Below are positions 1-8,147 of a stretch of DNA of 64,000 nucleotides, in pieces (position 1 is the first letter of the stretch; each line of letters begins with the position of its first letter). The stretch is from SHVO01 sp041905525 (GTDB taxonomy: Bacteria; Pseudomonadota; Alphaproteobacteria; Rhodospirillales; Rhodospirillaceae). The position numbers were made by a program, and so were the translations under genes. The DNA lies in the NCBI GenBank assembly GCA_041905525.1, contig JAYRKY010000005.1, positions 145,394-209,393 on the forward strand. The letters run 5' to 3'. The notes below the pieces were generated by a model that was given only the letters and a program-made list of their open reading frames with translations, was not told the DNA's origin and did not search any database.

Positions 1-946
1 TCCGCTTGGCTTGCAGCGTTGTGTCGTCCGACCAATCCAACGGCTGGCGATAATGAGCCGACAGGATCGCCCAGCGCAGCGCTTCACCGGGCGTGGACTT
101 CAACGCCTCGTTGGAGCTGATAATGTTGCCGACGGACTTCGACATTTTCTCACGATTCATCGTCAGAAAGCCGTTGTGCATCCAAATGCCGACGAAACGC
201 GTGCCCCCGTGCGCGCAGGTGCTTTGCGCCAGTTCGTTCTCATGATGCGGGAAGATCAGATCGTGCCCGCCGCCGTGAATGTCGATGGTTTCGCCGAGGT
301 GCGCGTCGATCATCGCCGAGCACTCGATGTGCCAGCCCGGGCGTCCCCGTCCCCATGGGCTGTCCCAACCCGGAAGATCGGGCGTGGAAGGCTTCCACAA
401 GACGAAGTCGGCGGGATCCTTTTTATACGGAGCCACCTCGACGCGGGCGCCCGCAATCATGTCGTCCCGGTTGCGCCCCGACAACGCGCCGTACTTATCG
501 AAGCTGGGAACGTGGAAAAGCACGTGGCCCTCAACCGCGTAGGCATGTCCACGATCGATGAGTTCCTGGATCATCCGCAGCATCTGGGGAATGTGCTGAG
601 TCGCATGCGGCTCGATAGAGGGCGGCAGCACGTTGAACGCGCTCATATCCTCGTGCCAGATTTTGGCGAACTTCGAGGCAATGACCTCAATTGGAACACC
701 GCCCTGCTTTGCGGCCGCGTTGATCTTGTCGTCGACGTCCGTGATGTTGCGTGCGTAGACGACGAGCGGGTAACGGTTCCTGAGGATGCGGTATAGGACA
801 TCGAAAACCACGGCGGGGCGCGCATTACCCACATGCGTATAGCCGTAGACCGTGGGGCCGCACACATACATCGTGACGCGGTTCGGGTCGGCGGGCGTGA
901 AGAGCTCCTTGCGGCGGCTCAACGTGTTGTAAAGGGTCAACGGCAT
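1..946 (-). CDS. cysS: Cysteinyl-tRNA synthetase, C-terminal part cut by window edge
   Basis: Charges tRNA-Cys with cysteine in the cytosol. About 315 codons are visible, starting at the ATG whose complement is at 944-946 (MPLTLYNTLSRRKELF). The class I signatures are present: YVCGPTVY followed by a HIGH-type THVGNAR near residue 40, ARNITDVDDKI, and the KMSKS loop (NREKMSKSVGN) near residue 265. The usual length is about 460 residues, so roughly the last third lies beyond position 1. No strong Shine-Dalgarno is visible, but the start matches the family N-terminus. It is a housekeeping gene on the same strand as the lipoprotein upstream, with a 79-bp gap. The identification is secure. Confidence 0.97.
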   Translation of the reverse strand, partial: MPLTLYNTLSRRKELFTPADPNRVTMYVCGPTVYGYTHVGNARPAVVFDVLYRILRNRYPLVVYARNITDVDDKINAAAKQGGVPIEVIASKFAKIWHEDMSAFNVLPPSIEPHATQHIPQMLRMIQELIDRGHAYAVEGHVLFHVPSFDKYGALSGRNRDDMIAGARVEVAPYKKDPADFVLWKPSTPDLPGWDSPWGRGRPGWHIECSAMIDAHLGETIDIHGGGHDLIFPHHENELAQSTCAHGGTRFVGIWMHNGFLTMNREKMSKSVGNIISSNEALKSTPGEALRWAILSAHYRQPLDWSDDTTLQAKR

Positions 947-1025
947 GACAGCGCACAGGTCCGGAAAAACGAGATTCCCGGCTATAGCGCGAATGCCCCG
1001 GCGGGGCTAGGGCGTGTCGGAGGCT

Positions 1026-1700
1026 CTACCGCGGCGGCGGCCCGCGGAATCCGCCGCGTTCGCGGCCTTCAGGCCGTAGTCCAGGTCCCTCTCCCTCGGC
1101 GGCCGCGGGAGGAATCCAAAGCTTCTGTTGCCAAGTGGACGCACGCTTTGCGCCGGCACTTTTTTCAGCCTCGCTCAGCGTGATCCGCACCGCGCTGAGC
1201 GGCCGGGGATCCGGGGTCTGGAACCCGACCCGCGCCTTGTTGGGGTTCGCATCATACAGCGCGAGCCAATAAGCGGCTTCTTCGCCCTGATGCGAGGGCG
1301 ATTCGGCGCCGAAGTGCAACGCCAACGCGGCCTGAGCTTCCGGCCACCCCGCGTCCGCGGCCCGCGTCAGCCACGTGAGCCCTTCTTCCTTTTGGTCCGC
1401 GCTCGCGAGCAAACACTCGCCAAGGGCGGTCTGGGCGTTTTCGTACCCCGGGCCCAGTTTTGCGACCGGGCGTAAAAGCTTCACCGCTGTCGCGCAGTCC
1501 CCTTTGGCCTTGAATTCGGTCGCCTGTATGTAAGCGCCGTTCGGATCGCGTCCCGGACGCACGGCGACGCCGCTCCCATCGGCCCGCTGCGCCACGACAA
1601 GGCTTTCATCCCTTTCCATTCCGCCGCGCCGGCCACCGCCCCCGCAAGATGCAAGAACACAGGCGAGGGCAAGGCAGGCGAAAAGGGACGTGCGAGACAT
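1026..1700 (-). CDS. Sel1-like repeat lipoprotein coupled to the autotransporter
   Basis: A 224-residue exported lipoprotein. The N-terminus has a hydrophobic signal ending in a lipobox (VLASC, Cys about residue 19) followed by a Gly-rich tether. Residues about 55-150 contain helical repeats of Sel1/TPR character (KAKGDCATAVKLL, GLTWLTRAADAGWPEAQAALA). The tail is Gly/Pro/Arg rich. Its ATG overlaps the TAA of the upstream autotransporter by one base (TAATG), so the two are almost certainly translated from one message. Sel1 repeats usually scaffold protein contacts, and a role in assembling or anchoring the autotransporter is an inference from coupling alone. Specific function is unknown. Confidence 0.85.
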   Translation of the reverse strand: MSRTSLFACLALACVLASCGGGGRRGGMERDESLVVAQRADGSGVAVRPGRDPNGAYIQATEFKAKGDCATAVKLLRPVAKLGPGYENAQTALGECLLASADQKEEGLTWLTRAADAGWPEAQAALALHFGAESPSHQGEEAAYWLALYDANPNKARVGFQTPDPRPLSAVRITLSEAEKSAGAKRASTWQQKLWIPPAAAEGEGPGLRPEGRERGGFRGPPPR

Positions 1701-4700
1701 TAGAACCGGAAGCGAATGGTGACGGCGGCGGTATGCGAGAGGAAGCCCGATGCGACTTCAGCGTCATAGTCGAGGCTGACCGAGGAATAACTATCCTTGT
1801 GCGCCACGCCGAAGCCGGCGGTCAGGCGGTTCTGGCCCCACACATTACCCACGTTCGTAAACGTGGGGCCGCCTGACGCGAAACGCGCCGAGACGCTGAC
1901 CGGATCGTTCATGAACTCGCGGGTGTAACCGCCGCGCAGCTGCGCTTCGACATAGGAGTCATACGACAGCGGGATGTTGCGATTGACGGCAAATCCGGCG
2001 GTTCCGCGCAGCGATTCCCCTTTACGATCATCGACGGCAAGATTTACGCCCGCGCCGCCGCCGGTTTCCGTGTACCCGTTCTCGGTGATGTTCAAGTAGG
2101 CCACGCGGCCGTACGGGCCGAATTCGTACAAACCGCTGCGGAACAGATAACCCGCCTCGACGCTGCCGTTGTATTGATAGCCGCTCCACTTGCCGACGGC
2201 TTTGCGATCGAGACCGCCAAAGGTCACCGTGCGCTCCGGCTGGTCGTAGGTGTTGTAAGCGCCTCCCGCCAGACCCTGAACATAGAGATTGCCGCTTTGG
2301 TGGTGCGCGTAGGCGTGCAGCTGGGTGCTGTAGAACTGGACCGGCGAATGCGTCGACACGTTCAAGCTGACGGAATGCCAGGACTCGACGAAGCTGACGC
2401 CGAGAGTGGTGTTTCCGCTACGGTCGACCGGGAAGTCAGCGCCGAGCGCGATGCCGAGACCCCAGTAAGAGAAACCGTTCTGCTCGCCTTTGCCGCTCTG
2501 ATCGCCGTAGTTACCGAGCGCCTGCACCCAAAAGCTGGCGATATCGCCGCGCGAGTGGTCCGGCGCGCCGCCTCGGGCAACGCCCAACAAACGGCGCCGG
2601 ATCATTCCGGTGGTGGCTTCCGCCGAGTTCAACGCCGTTTGCAGGACTGCGCCGCTGCTGTCGGGCATAAGCTGCTTCAGGCCCGCGTTGAAGTCCGCCT
2701 GGGTCGTAAGACCTGACAGCGCCGTCGCGACGGCGGCGTCCTGGTTGAGCGCGGGAGCGAGCGAATTGTAGGCCGCGGTCATGTTGGGCCCCAGGCCCAG
2801 AGCCGAGGCCGAGCGGCGCTCGACCGTCAGGAGCAAGTTGCTGGGATCGTTCGGCGCCAAGCTGAAGGCGATGTTGTTCATGTAGGAGAGGGGCACCTCC
2901 GACATCTGGCTCAGAGGCGCGCCCAAAGTCAGGCTGCCGGCGTCGATCAGGGTATAAACCTGACGTCCCTCCAGGATGCCTGTGATCGTCGTCACGAGCT
3001 TCGTGTCGGCGGAAATCGTGACATTGCCATTGGCGACCATAAGAGGCGCGCCGGAGTTGCCGGAGATGTCGAAGTTGATGCGCGAGCCGTTGATGAATCG
3101 CGCCGTCTCCGTCCGCAAGGGACCGGCCGAGAGCAACGAAATCTCGGAAGCGGAGACCGTGAAGTTCGTGAGCGTCCCGGTACCCATCGTGAACCCGCCC
3201 TTGGCAGAGGCGCCGGCCAGGGTCACGCCCCCGTTTCCGTTACCAAGGTTGATTCGTCCTGTGATTGTGCCGCCATTCAGGTCGACAACGCTGGCGCCCG
3301 TCTTGCCGCTGCCGCCTTGGAACGTTACCGCCCCATCGATCTTCGCGGTTCCGCTCATGGTGAGAGACTGGAAGCCGCTCCCCAGGAAGACGTCACCCGT
3401 GATGTTGCCGGTGTTGTTGAAGGACATCCCAGCCGTGTTGGCACGGAAGTCGACGGCCACCTTTTGACCGGTGCTACCAGCCGCAAGCGTGGTGGTGATG
3501 TCGCCGGCGTTACCGAAGGTCACCACAGAACCAGAACGATCGACAATGCCGGTGGAGCTCGAGGCGATGCCGTCCGAGGTTGTGTTGATCTTGCCGCTGT
3601 TCAGGACGGTGCGGACTTGGGCTCCGCTCTCGATCACGATGCCGTATGCACTGCCGCCTTTGTTGCCGACGGCGCCGGTCGCGGTGTTGGTGCTGGAATC
3701 CGTGGTGATGACCGTGAGGTCGCCGCTGTTATTGATTGTCGGGACGTTTGCATTCGCGCCAATCCGCACCGCCGTGGCATTCGCATCCAGCGCATAGGAG
3801 TAGATATTCCCACCCGCGTTGGAGAAGCCGTGGGTCAACGTCGTCGTGTAGACGGTGCCGCCGATCGACTGGCCTTCGATGTTGATGGTCACCGCGTTGG
3901 TGCCCGCGATGGCGCCGGAGGTGGTCAGGATGCCCTGATTGATGAAGGAATATTCGTTATCGCCGCGCCGGCCGATGACGATGTTCTGCGCGCCGCCGGG
4001 GCCACCCTGGGAGATGAGGACCGCCGGGCCGGGCCCGTAAGTATCGATCGTGGCGTCGATAGGTGTCGCGGACGCCGCCGTGGCATCCGTTTGTTGCTGC
4101 GCGACGGTATAGCCATTTCCGGCAATACCGAAGCCATCCGTCAGACTGGACGCGACCCATACGCCCGCTTTCGCCGGCAGCGGCGCGGTGCGTTCGATGC
4201 GGATGCCGTCTGGGCTGATGAGCTGCTCGGGGTTACCGGCAGTGATCGTGCCGCTGTGAACATAGGCCCCGTCGATGCCGCCACCGATGTAGACGCCGAC
4301 GCCGTTGGTGTTCGTTGCCGTGATCGCGCCGCTCGAATTGAAGTTGCCGATGATGCGGCCCGTCGTCCTGACGGCGAACGAGTCCGCGTTTGCGGCGTTC
4401 AGAACGCCGTTGTTGGTCAAATCGCCGAGCAGGGTGGATTCGATCGAGAGTGCTGCGGAGCCGTTGCCCGCAACGCCGATGACGCCGCCGACGTCGTTGA
4501 TGACCGACCCGGTAAATGTCCCCGGCCCGCTCAGGCGGATACCGGCATTGTTGACTGAAGAATTTAAGAGCGCGCTGCCGGTCTGGGGTCCTTGCACCGT
4601 GATCTGACCGAAATTCTGGACATTGCCGGTTCTATTCTGCGAGAGGTCGACCAAAATTCCCGAAGCGTTCTGTTCGGCCTTCGTGTCCAGCGTGCCCCGA

Positions 4701-4948
4701 TTGGTGATCGTGTTGTTGCTGTTAAGCGTGATGATTGTGGGATCAGACACGGCGATGCTGCCGGCGGACTCCACGATGATGCTTCCGGGACCGCTGCCGT
4801 CGCCGGCGAGCGTCGTGGCCGGCGTCGTCCGCGCGGTCGAAATGGTCAGGTCGCCCGCGTGAGCGACCTTTACCGTCAGGGACGACACGGCCGTTGCCAG
4901 CGCGAGGTAAGAGCCAAATCTTTTGAACGTGGTAGCGCGGCCGGACAT
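1700..4948 (-). CDS. Autotransporter outer-membrane beta-barrel protein
   Basis: A 1082-residue type V secretion protein. I chose the ATG at 4948 because a GGGGGAT ribosome site lies just upstream and the product then opens with a clean signal peptide (MSGRATTFKRF, hydrophobic core, cleavage after AHA about residue 31). Residues about 32-770 are a Gly/Asn/Thr-rich passenger full of short repeats such as NNGVLNAANAD and NSGDLTV, typical of a beta-helix. The last 260 or so residues form the barrel (FWVQALGNYGDQSG onward) and end in aromatic-terminated TIRFRF, the expected Bam recognition tail. An in-frame ATG 36 codons upstream would destroy the signal peptide. Adhesin or surface role is inferred. 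Confidence 0.9.
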   Translation of the reverse strand: MSGRATTFKRFGSYLALATAVSSLTVKVAHAGDLTISTARTTPATTLAGDGSGPGSIIVESAGSIAVSDPTIITLNSNNTITNRGTLDTKAEQNASGILVDLSQNRTGNVQNFGQITVQGPQTGSALLNSSVNNAGIRLSGPGTFTGSVINDVGGVIGVAGNGSAALSIESTLLGDLTNNGVLNAANADSFAVRTTGRIIGNFNSSGAITATNTNGVGVYIGGGIDGAYVHSGTITAGNPEQLISPDGIRIERTAPLPAKAGVWVASSLTDGFGIAGNGYTVAQQQTDATAASATPIDATIDTYGPGPAVLISQGGPGGAQNIVIGRRGDNEYSFINQGILTTSGAIAGTNAVTINIEGQSIGGTVYTTTLTHGFSNAGGNIYSYALDANATAVRIGANANVPTINNSGDLTVITTDSSTNTATGAVGNKGGSAYGIVIESGAQVRTVLNSGKINTTSDGIASSSTGIVDRSGSVVTFGNAGDITTTLAAGSTGQKVAVDFRANTAGMSFNNTGNITGDVFLGSGFQSLTMSGTAKIDGAVTFQGGSGKTGASVVDLNGGTITGRINLGNGNGGVTLAGASAKGGFTMGTGTLTNFTVSASEISLLSAGPLRTETARFINGSRINFDISGNSGAPLMVANGNVTISADTKLVTTITGILEGRQVYTLIDAGSLTLGAPLSQMSEVPLSYMNNIAFSLAPNDPSNLLLTVERRSASALGLGPNMTAAYNSLAPALNQDAAVATALSGLTTQADFNAGLKQLMPDSSGAVLQTALNSAEATTGMIRRRLLGVARGGAPDHSRGDIASFWVQALGNYGDQSGKGEQNGFSYWGLGIALGADFPVDRSGNTTLGVSFVESWHSVSLNVSTHSPVQFYSTQLHAYAHHQSGNLYVQGLAGGAYNTYDQPERTVTFGGLDRKAVGKWSGYQYNGSVEAGYLFRSGLYEFGPYGRVAYLNITENGYTETGGGAGVNLAVDDRKGESLRGTAGFAVNRNIPLSYDSYVEAQLRGGYTREFMNDPVSVSARFASGGPTFTNVGNVWGQNRLTAGFGVAHKDSYSSVSLDYDAEVASGFLSHTAAVTIRFRF

Positions 4949-5366
4949 CAACTCATCCCCCTGGGCGAAAGAAATCGAGGTACGGCCCCATCGGTGCCGC
5001 CCTCCGCGAAGAACTTCGGGCTGGCCCGGGTTAGGCCGCCCATACAGGAAAACCATTGGCCGACCCCGTCAGGGGCCGGCCGCGGCGCACCTTATAGCAA
5101 TAACACCGGCGAATACGGCAACCTTGTGATGATGCTCCAGCAGCCGTGACCCCGTGCGCCGCGGCCGTGCCGGCGGTTGGGATGGCCCCTATAGTGTTCG
5201 CGCACTTGGCGAGAACCTTAACCAAGCTTCAATTTTCGTCTGTTAGGGTCCGAAACTGGCGATCGTAAGCGCCGGGAATATCCAATAAATATCTGATAAT
5301 AAAAGGATATTTCCAAAATTATCAGATGTGTCGCAGGGGACAGACGCCAGAGCGTCCGGAAACACG
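4949..5366. other. 418-bp intergenic region between divergent genes
   Basis: No open frame here has a convincing start, composition or family match. It should carry the promoter for the autotransporter-lipoprotein unit leftward and for the small gene at 5367 rightward. The right end (about 5225-5330) is conspicuously AT-rich against a GC-rich background and contains the perfect inverted repeat described separately. I see no tRNA, terminator with a T-run, or repeat array. Confidence 0.6.
5291..5327. promoter_or_regulatory. AT-rich perfect inverted repeat upstream of the 5367 gene
   Basis: Two perfect 10-bp arms, ATCTGATAAT (5291-5300) and ATTATCAGAT (5318-5327), are separated by 17 bp. The element ends about 40 bp before the preferred ATG at 5367. 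It could be a two-site operator for a dimeric regulator or a weak RNA hairpin in the leader. The lack of GC pairs makes a terminator unlikely. Confidence 0.5.
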
Positions 5367-5657
5367 ATGGGGCAGCCTCGTAATATCTTCGTCGCATTCG
5401 AACTTCTCCGTCCGGAGAAGGGCGATGATCGGATTGCGCAGACCATCGAATCCCTGGGCGGGGCCTGGGCGCGGGTGAATAAGAACACCTTTTACATTCA
5501 TGGCGATTTCGACGCGCAGTACGTAGGCAACAAGGTCTGGGCCGCCATGAACATGGACGACAAGCTCGTCGTCATCGATGCCAGCAAGAACGACGCCCGC
5601 TGGTACAACATCAAGCCCGAAATTTCCGAATTTCTCGTCGCCAATTGGCACGCCTGA
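5367..5657 (+). CDS. Small conserved protein, possibly Cas2/SinR-like ferredoxin fold
   Basis: A 96-residue soluble protein (MGQPRNIFVAFELL...) with no signal peptide or membrane segment. A GTG 13 codons upstream at 5328 is possible but abuts the inverted repeat, so I prefer the ATG. The order is strand (NIFVAFEL), helix (RIAQTIESLG), a GAWARVNKNTFYI strand pair, then DDKLVVIDAS and a final helix. This resembles small SinR/Cas2-like proteins, but no nuclease residues are assured and no CRISPR array or cas gene is nearby. Treat it as a hypothetical protein whose fold guess is inference. It converges with the receiver gene at 5691. Confidence 0.75.
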   Translation: MGQPRNIFVAFELLRPEKGDDRIAQTIESLGGAWARVNKNTFYIHGDFDAQYVGNKVWAAMNMDDKLVVIDASKNDARWYNIKPEISEFLVANWHA

Positions 5658-5690
5658 GGCCGGCCCCACGCCCGCCTGCGCGTACGCTCC

Positions 5691-6584
5691 CTAGGCGACG
5701 TTAGCGCTCGCGCCAGGCGTCTTCATGGCCAGGCTGAAGGCGGCCGTCACCTTGCGGATCAGATCGACTTCCACCGAGGACGGCTCATCGTAGTGGTCGG
5801 CGATGCCGTCCACGTTGGTCGCCAGCGATTCGCAAAGCTGCGAAAGCTGCAAGTCCTTCAACTTGTCGGCCACCTTTGCGGCGTCGCGAAGCACGCCGGC
5901 CAGCGTATGCAGGTCGGTTTGGACTTCCTCGCCGATCATCTGCGTGTCGTAGGCCTTCACAAGGCGTTCGCACACCTCGCCCAGTCTAAAGCTTTGAGAG
6001 TCGAGCTGCGCTTGCAGCACTTTCTGCAGCGAGCCTTCTACCGCGGCCTTCAGCGCGAGCTTATCCATATCGCGCCCGTTGACCTTCTCAAGCAACGTAT
6101 TGATCACCGGAAAACGCTTCGCGGCCCGGTCCTCGGCTTTACGCTCAGGACCGACGTACCCGTCGACCGCGATGAACGGGCGGCGGTGGAAGGTGACGAG
6201 TTTCAAGCGCTCTTGGATGCGGTCGGCTGCGACGGGCTTGATGATGATGTCGTCGACGCCTGCTTGGATCGCGAGATCGAGCGTCTCGCGGCGGTTCGGC
6301 GACACCAGCATGCTGATGAGCATGAAGGGGTTGTCGGACACCCGCTGAAAGCGGATGTCGCGGACGAGATTGAAGATGCCAGGGTCGAAATTGTCGGCCA
6401 GGACCAGAAGATCCGGCGGGGTCTCGATAATTTGTCCACGAAGCGCGTCCAACGTGGCGTGGCAGACCACCTGCTTTAGTCCCTGCGCCAGAAACATATC
6501 GCGCAGCTTATTGCGCTCGTAATAATTGGTCTCGCCGATATAGACGGTGGCCTTTTTCAGGTTATCTCGATCTAAGCTGGCCAT
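5691..6584 (-). CDS. Atypical receiver-domain protein, copy A
   Basis: A 297-residue cytosolic signalling protein. Residues about 12-125 form a receiver domain: the candidate phosphoacceptor is Asp64 (VLADNFDPG), the switch residue Ser91 and the conserved Lys116 (IIIKPV). The usual Asp pair after strand 1 is replaced by GE (Glu18). A GPERK motif at 145-149 follows, then an all-helical tail of about 150 residues of unknown fold with no DNA-binding or GGDEF motif. It is a clear paralogue of the gene at 9283-10233, with all these positions at identical residue numbers. The two flank the AmmeMemoRadiSam genes. The output function is not recognisable. Confidence 0.85.
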   Translation of the reverse strand: MASLDRDNLKKATVYIGETNYYERNKLRDMFLAQGLKQVVCHATLDALRGQIIETPPDLLVLADNFDPGIFNLVRDIRFQRVSDNPFMLISMLVSPNRRETLDLAIQAGVDDIIIKPVAADRIQERLKLVTFHRRPFIAVDGYVGPERKAEDRAAKRFPVINTLLEKVNGRDMDKLALKAAVEGSLQKVLQAQLDSQSFRLGEVCERLVKAYDTQMIGEEVQTDLHTLAGVLRDAAKVADKLKDLQLSQLCESLATNVDGIADHYDEPSSVEVDLIRKVTAAFSLAMKTPGASANVA

Positions 6585-6680
6585 GATGCACTGCAGCGGA
6601 AGAGCGCCGGAAAATCCGTCACTTTCGACTCAGCATCTTCTGCGATTGATGCTCCCTTCGCAAGCTGACTCCCGGGGAAA

Positions 6681-7277
6681 TTAAACCGCAGCGAGTTCCG
6701 CCAGGGGCGTTTTTGGGATGGCGGTGACGGCGAAACGTTCAATGCGAAGTTGAGGCGACCAAAAATGTCGCGGGAGACCGGCCTTCTCGCGCAGGGTTTC
6801 GAAGAAAATCCGAGGATTCGGAAGAACTTCCCAGACCTGCGGCAGGAAGAGCCCACGATGGCCGTTTGCGCTGATCACGAAACCGTCTTCCCCTGTCCGG
6901 GCCTGCCGGATCAGATCCGCCTCGCTTGCGCACTGTAACGTTTCAAAAGGTCCCAGAATGCTGATTCCCACCGAGAGGCGACGCAAACTGCGCTCGCTCA
7001 ATGGGGGGAATCGCGGGTCCCGGAACCCCGCGCCGTAGGCATTGACGGCCACGTCTTCGACCAGGGAGCGGTGCGGCGTCACGGAGCCGATGCACCCGCG
7101 GAGTTCATTGTTTTCGTCGAGTGTCACGAAGGTTGCGCGGGGCGCTCGTACAGGCTCCGGGTATCCCGCCGCCTCAATGATCGGCGCCGCATTGTGATCC
7201 AGCCCGTAGCGCAAGGCGTCCGCGGCAACGCGGCACAATAAGGTGCCGTAAACCGTGCCGAGTTCGCTGTCGTTCAT
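6681..7277 (-). CDS. AmmeMemoRadiSam system protein A (AMMECR1 domain)
   Basis: A 198-residue protein with the AMMECR1 signature ELRGCIGSV at about residues 58-66, plus GFRDPRFPPLS and LPQVW blocks typical of the family. The start is the ATG complementary to 7275-7277, overlapping the Memo gene's stop by four bases (ATGA), so the pair is translationally coupled. A longer in-frame extension to 7571 lies inside the Memo gene and is not used. Biochemical role is unknown in the family. The conserved genomic association with Memo and a radical SAM enzyme suggests joint modification of some RNA, protein or metabolite. Identification is strong, function open. Confidence 0.93.
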   Translation of the reverse strand: MNDSELGTVYGTLLCRVAADALRYGLDHNAAPIIEAAGYPEPVRAPRATFVTLDENNELRGCIGSVTPHRSLVEDVAVNAYGAGFRDPRFPPLSERSLRRLSVGISILGPFETLQCASEADLIRQARTGEDGFVISANGHRGLFLPQVWEVLPNPRIFFETLREKAGLPRHFWSPQLRIERFAVTAIPKTPLAELAAV

Positions 7278-8083
7278 TGTCCGGCTCCGTAGATGGCCCA
7301 GGCGCCATAGCCGACCACGCGGTCTTTTGGGCCCGCGGTATCGCCCGAATTGCGAAGATCCACGCGTTCGACGCGTGCGCCATGGGTCTTCGCCACCGAA
7401 AGGAGCCCGGCAATGGGCAGGTACCCGCACGCGCGTTCCGAGCTCAGTTCCTCGCCCGCGCAGTGCTCGATGCTGGTCGCTGTGTCGCTGTCGCGGCGCT
7501 GCGCCTGCTCGTAGCGCAGGAAGTGGCTGAGGTCGGAACTGATCACGATCAGCGTTTCGGGATCCTCCCAAAAATATTCGATCACCTCCGCCACGGAGGC
7601 GGGGCTGGTATCGCCGACCGCCAACGGCACCAGGGTCGCGCCCGGGGCGACCCGTTGCAGAAAGGGAAGCTGCACCTCAAGGCTGTGTTCGGCTGCATGA
7701 ACCTCGTCGCTGAAACGGATTTGGGGAAGCTTGCGCAACGCGTTGAGCGCCACGGAGTCGACGACGACGTCGCCAAGGGGCGTGCGAAACTGCCCCGCTG
7801 TCGGCGCCGCGATGCCGCGCACATAGACACGGTGCGTGGGCCCAAGAAGCACAACGCGACGAAACTGTGTCCCGGTGTCTTGCAACAGTTCATAAGCCTT
7901 CCCGGCGACGGATCCGGAGTAGACGTAACCCGCGTGGGGGACGATGAGGGCTCTCGGCGCAGCCGCCGGAGACTTTGCGGGGGACATGAAGCGCGCGACC
8001 ATTGCGCGCAGCTCATCCGCGTCCGCCGGATAGAAATATCCGGCGAGGGCGGCCGGCCGCGTCGTCGCTGTGCCGTGGGCCAT
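7274..8083 (-). CDS. AmmeMemoRadiSam system protein B (Memo family)
   Basis: A 269-residue Memo-family protein. The fold is related to class III non-haem-iron dioxygenases. Family landmarks are IVPHAGYVYSG (His50), LLGPTHRV (His84) and ISSDLSHFL near residue 185, the likely metal or pocket residues. It lies first in a two-gene operon with the AMMECR1 gene (ATGA overlap) and is divergent from the radical SAM gene 64 bp away, so one short region probably holds both promoters. Human Memo1 has been linked to copper/iron handling. Whether the bacterial protein is an enzyme or a metal carrier is unresolved. Confidence 0.93.
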   Translation of the reverse strand: MAHGTATTRPAALAGYFYPADADELRAMVARFMSPAKSPAAAPRALIVPHAGYVYSGSVAGKAYELLQDTGTQFRRVVLLGPTHRVYVRGIAAPTAGQFRTPLGDVVVDSVALNALRKLPQIRFSDEVHAAEHSLEVQLPFLQRVAPGATLVPLAVGDTSPASVAEVIEYFWEDPETLIVISSDLSHFLRYEQAQRRDSDTATSIEHCAGEELSSERACGYLPIAGLLSVAKTHGARVERVDLRNSGDTAGPKDRVVGYGAWAIYGAGQ

Positions 8084-8147
8084 CGCAATTTCCTTTAATC
8101 GGCGCCCTCTCCTCGCGGCGGCACCTCTTCGTTACCATATATGAGCA

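Noticed and set aside
3317..4558. A 413-codon open frame on the plus strand
   Set aside because: It is antisense to the autotransporter passenger, Asp/Arg/Gly-rich in the way GC-rich shadow frames are, and has no family pattern or ribosome site.
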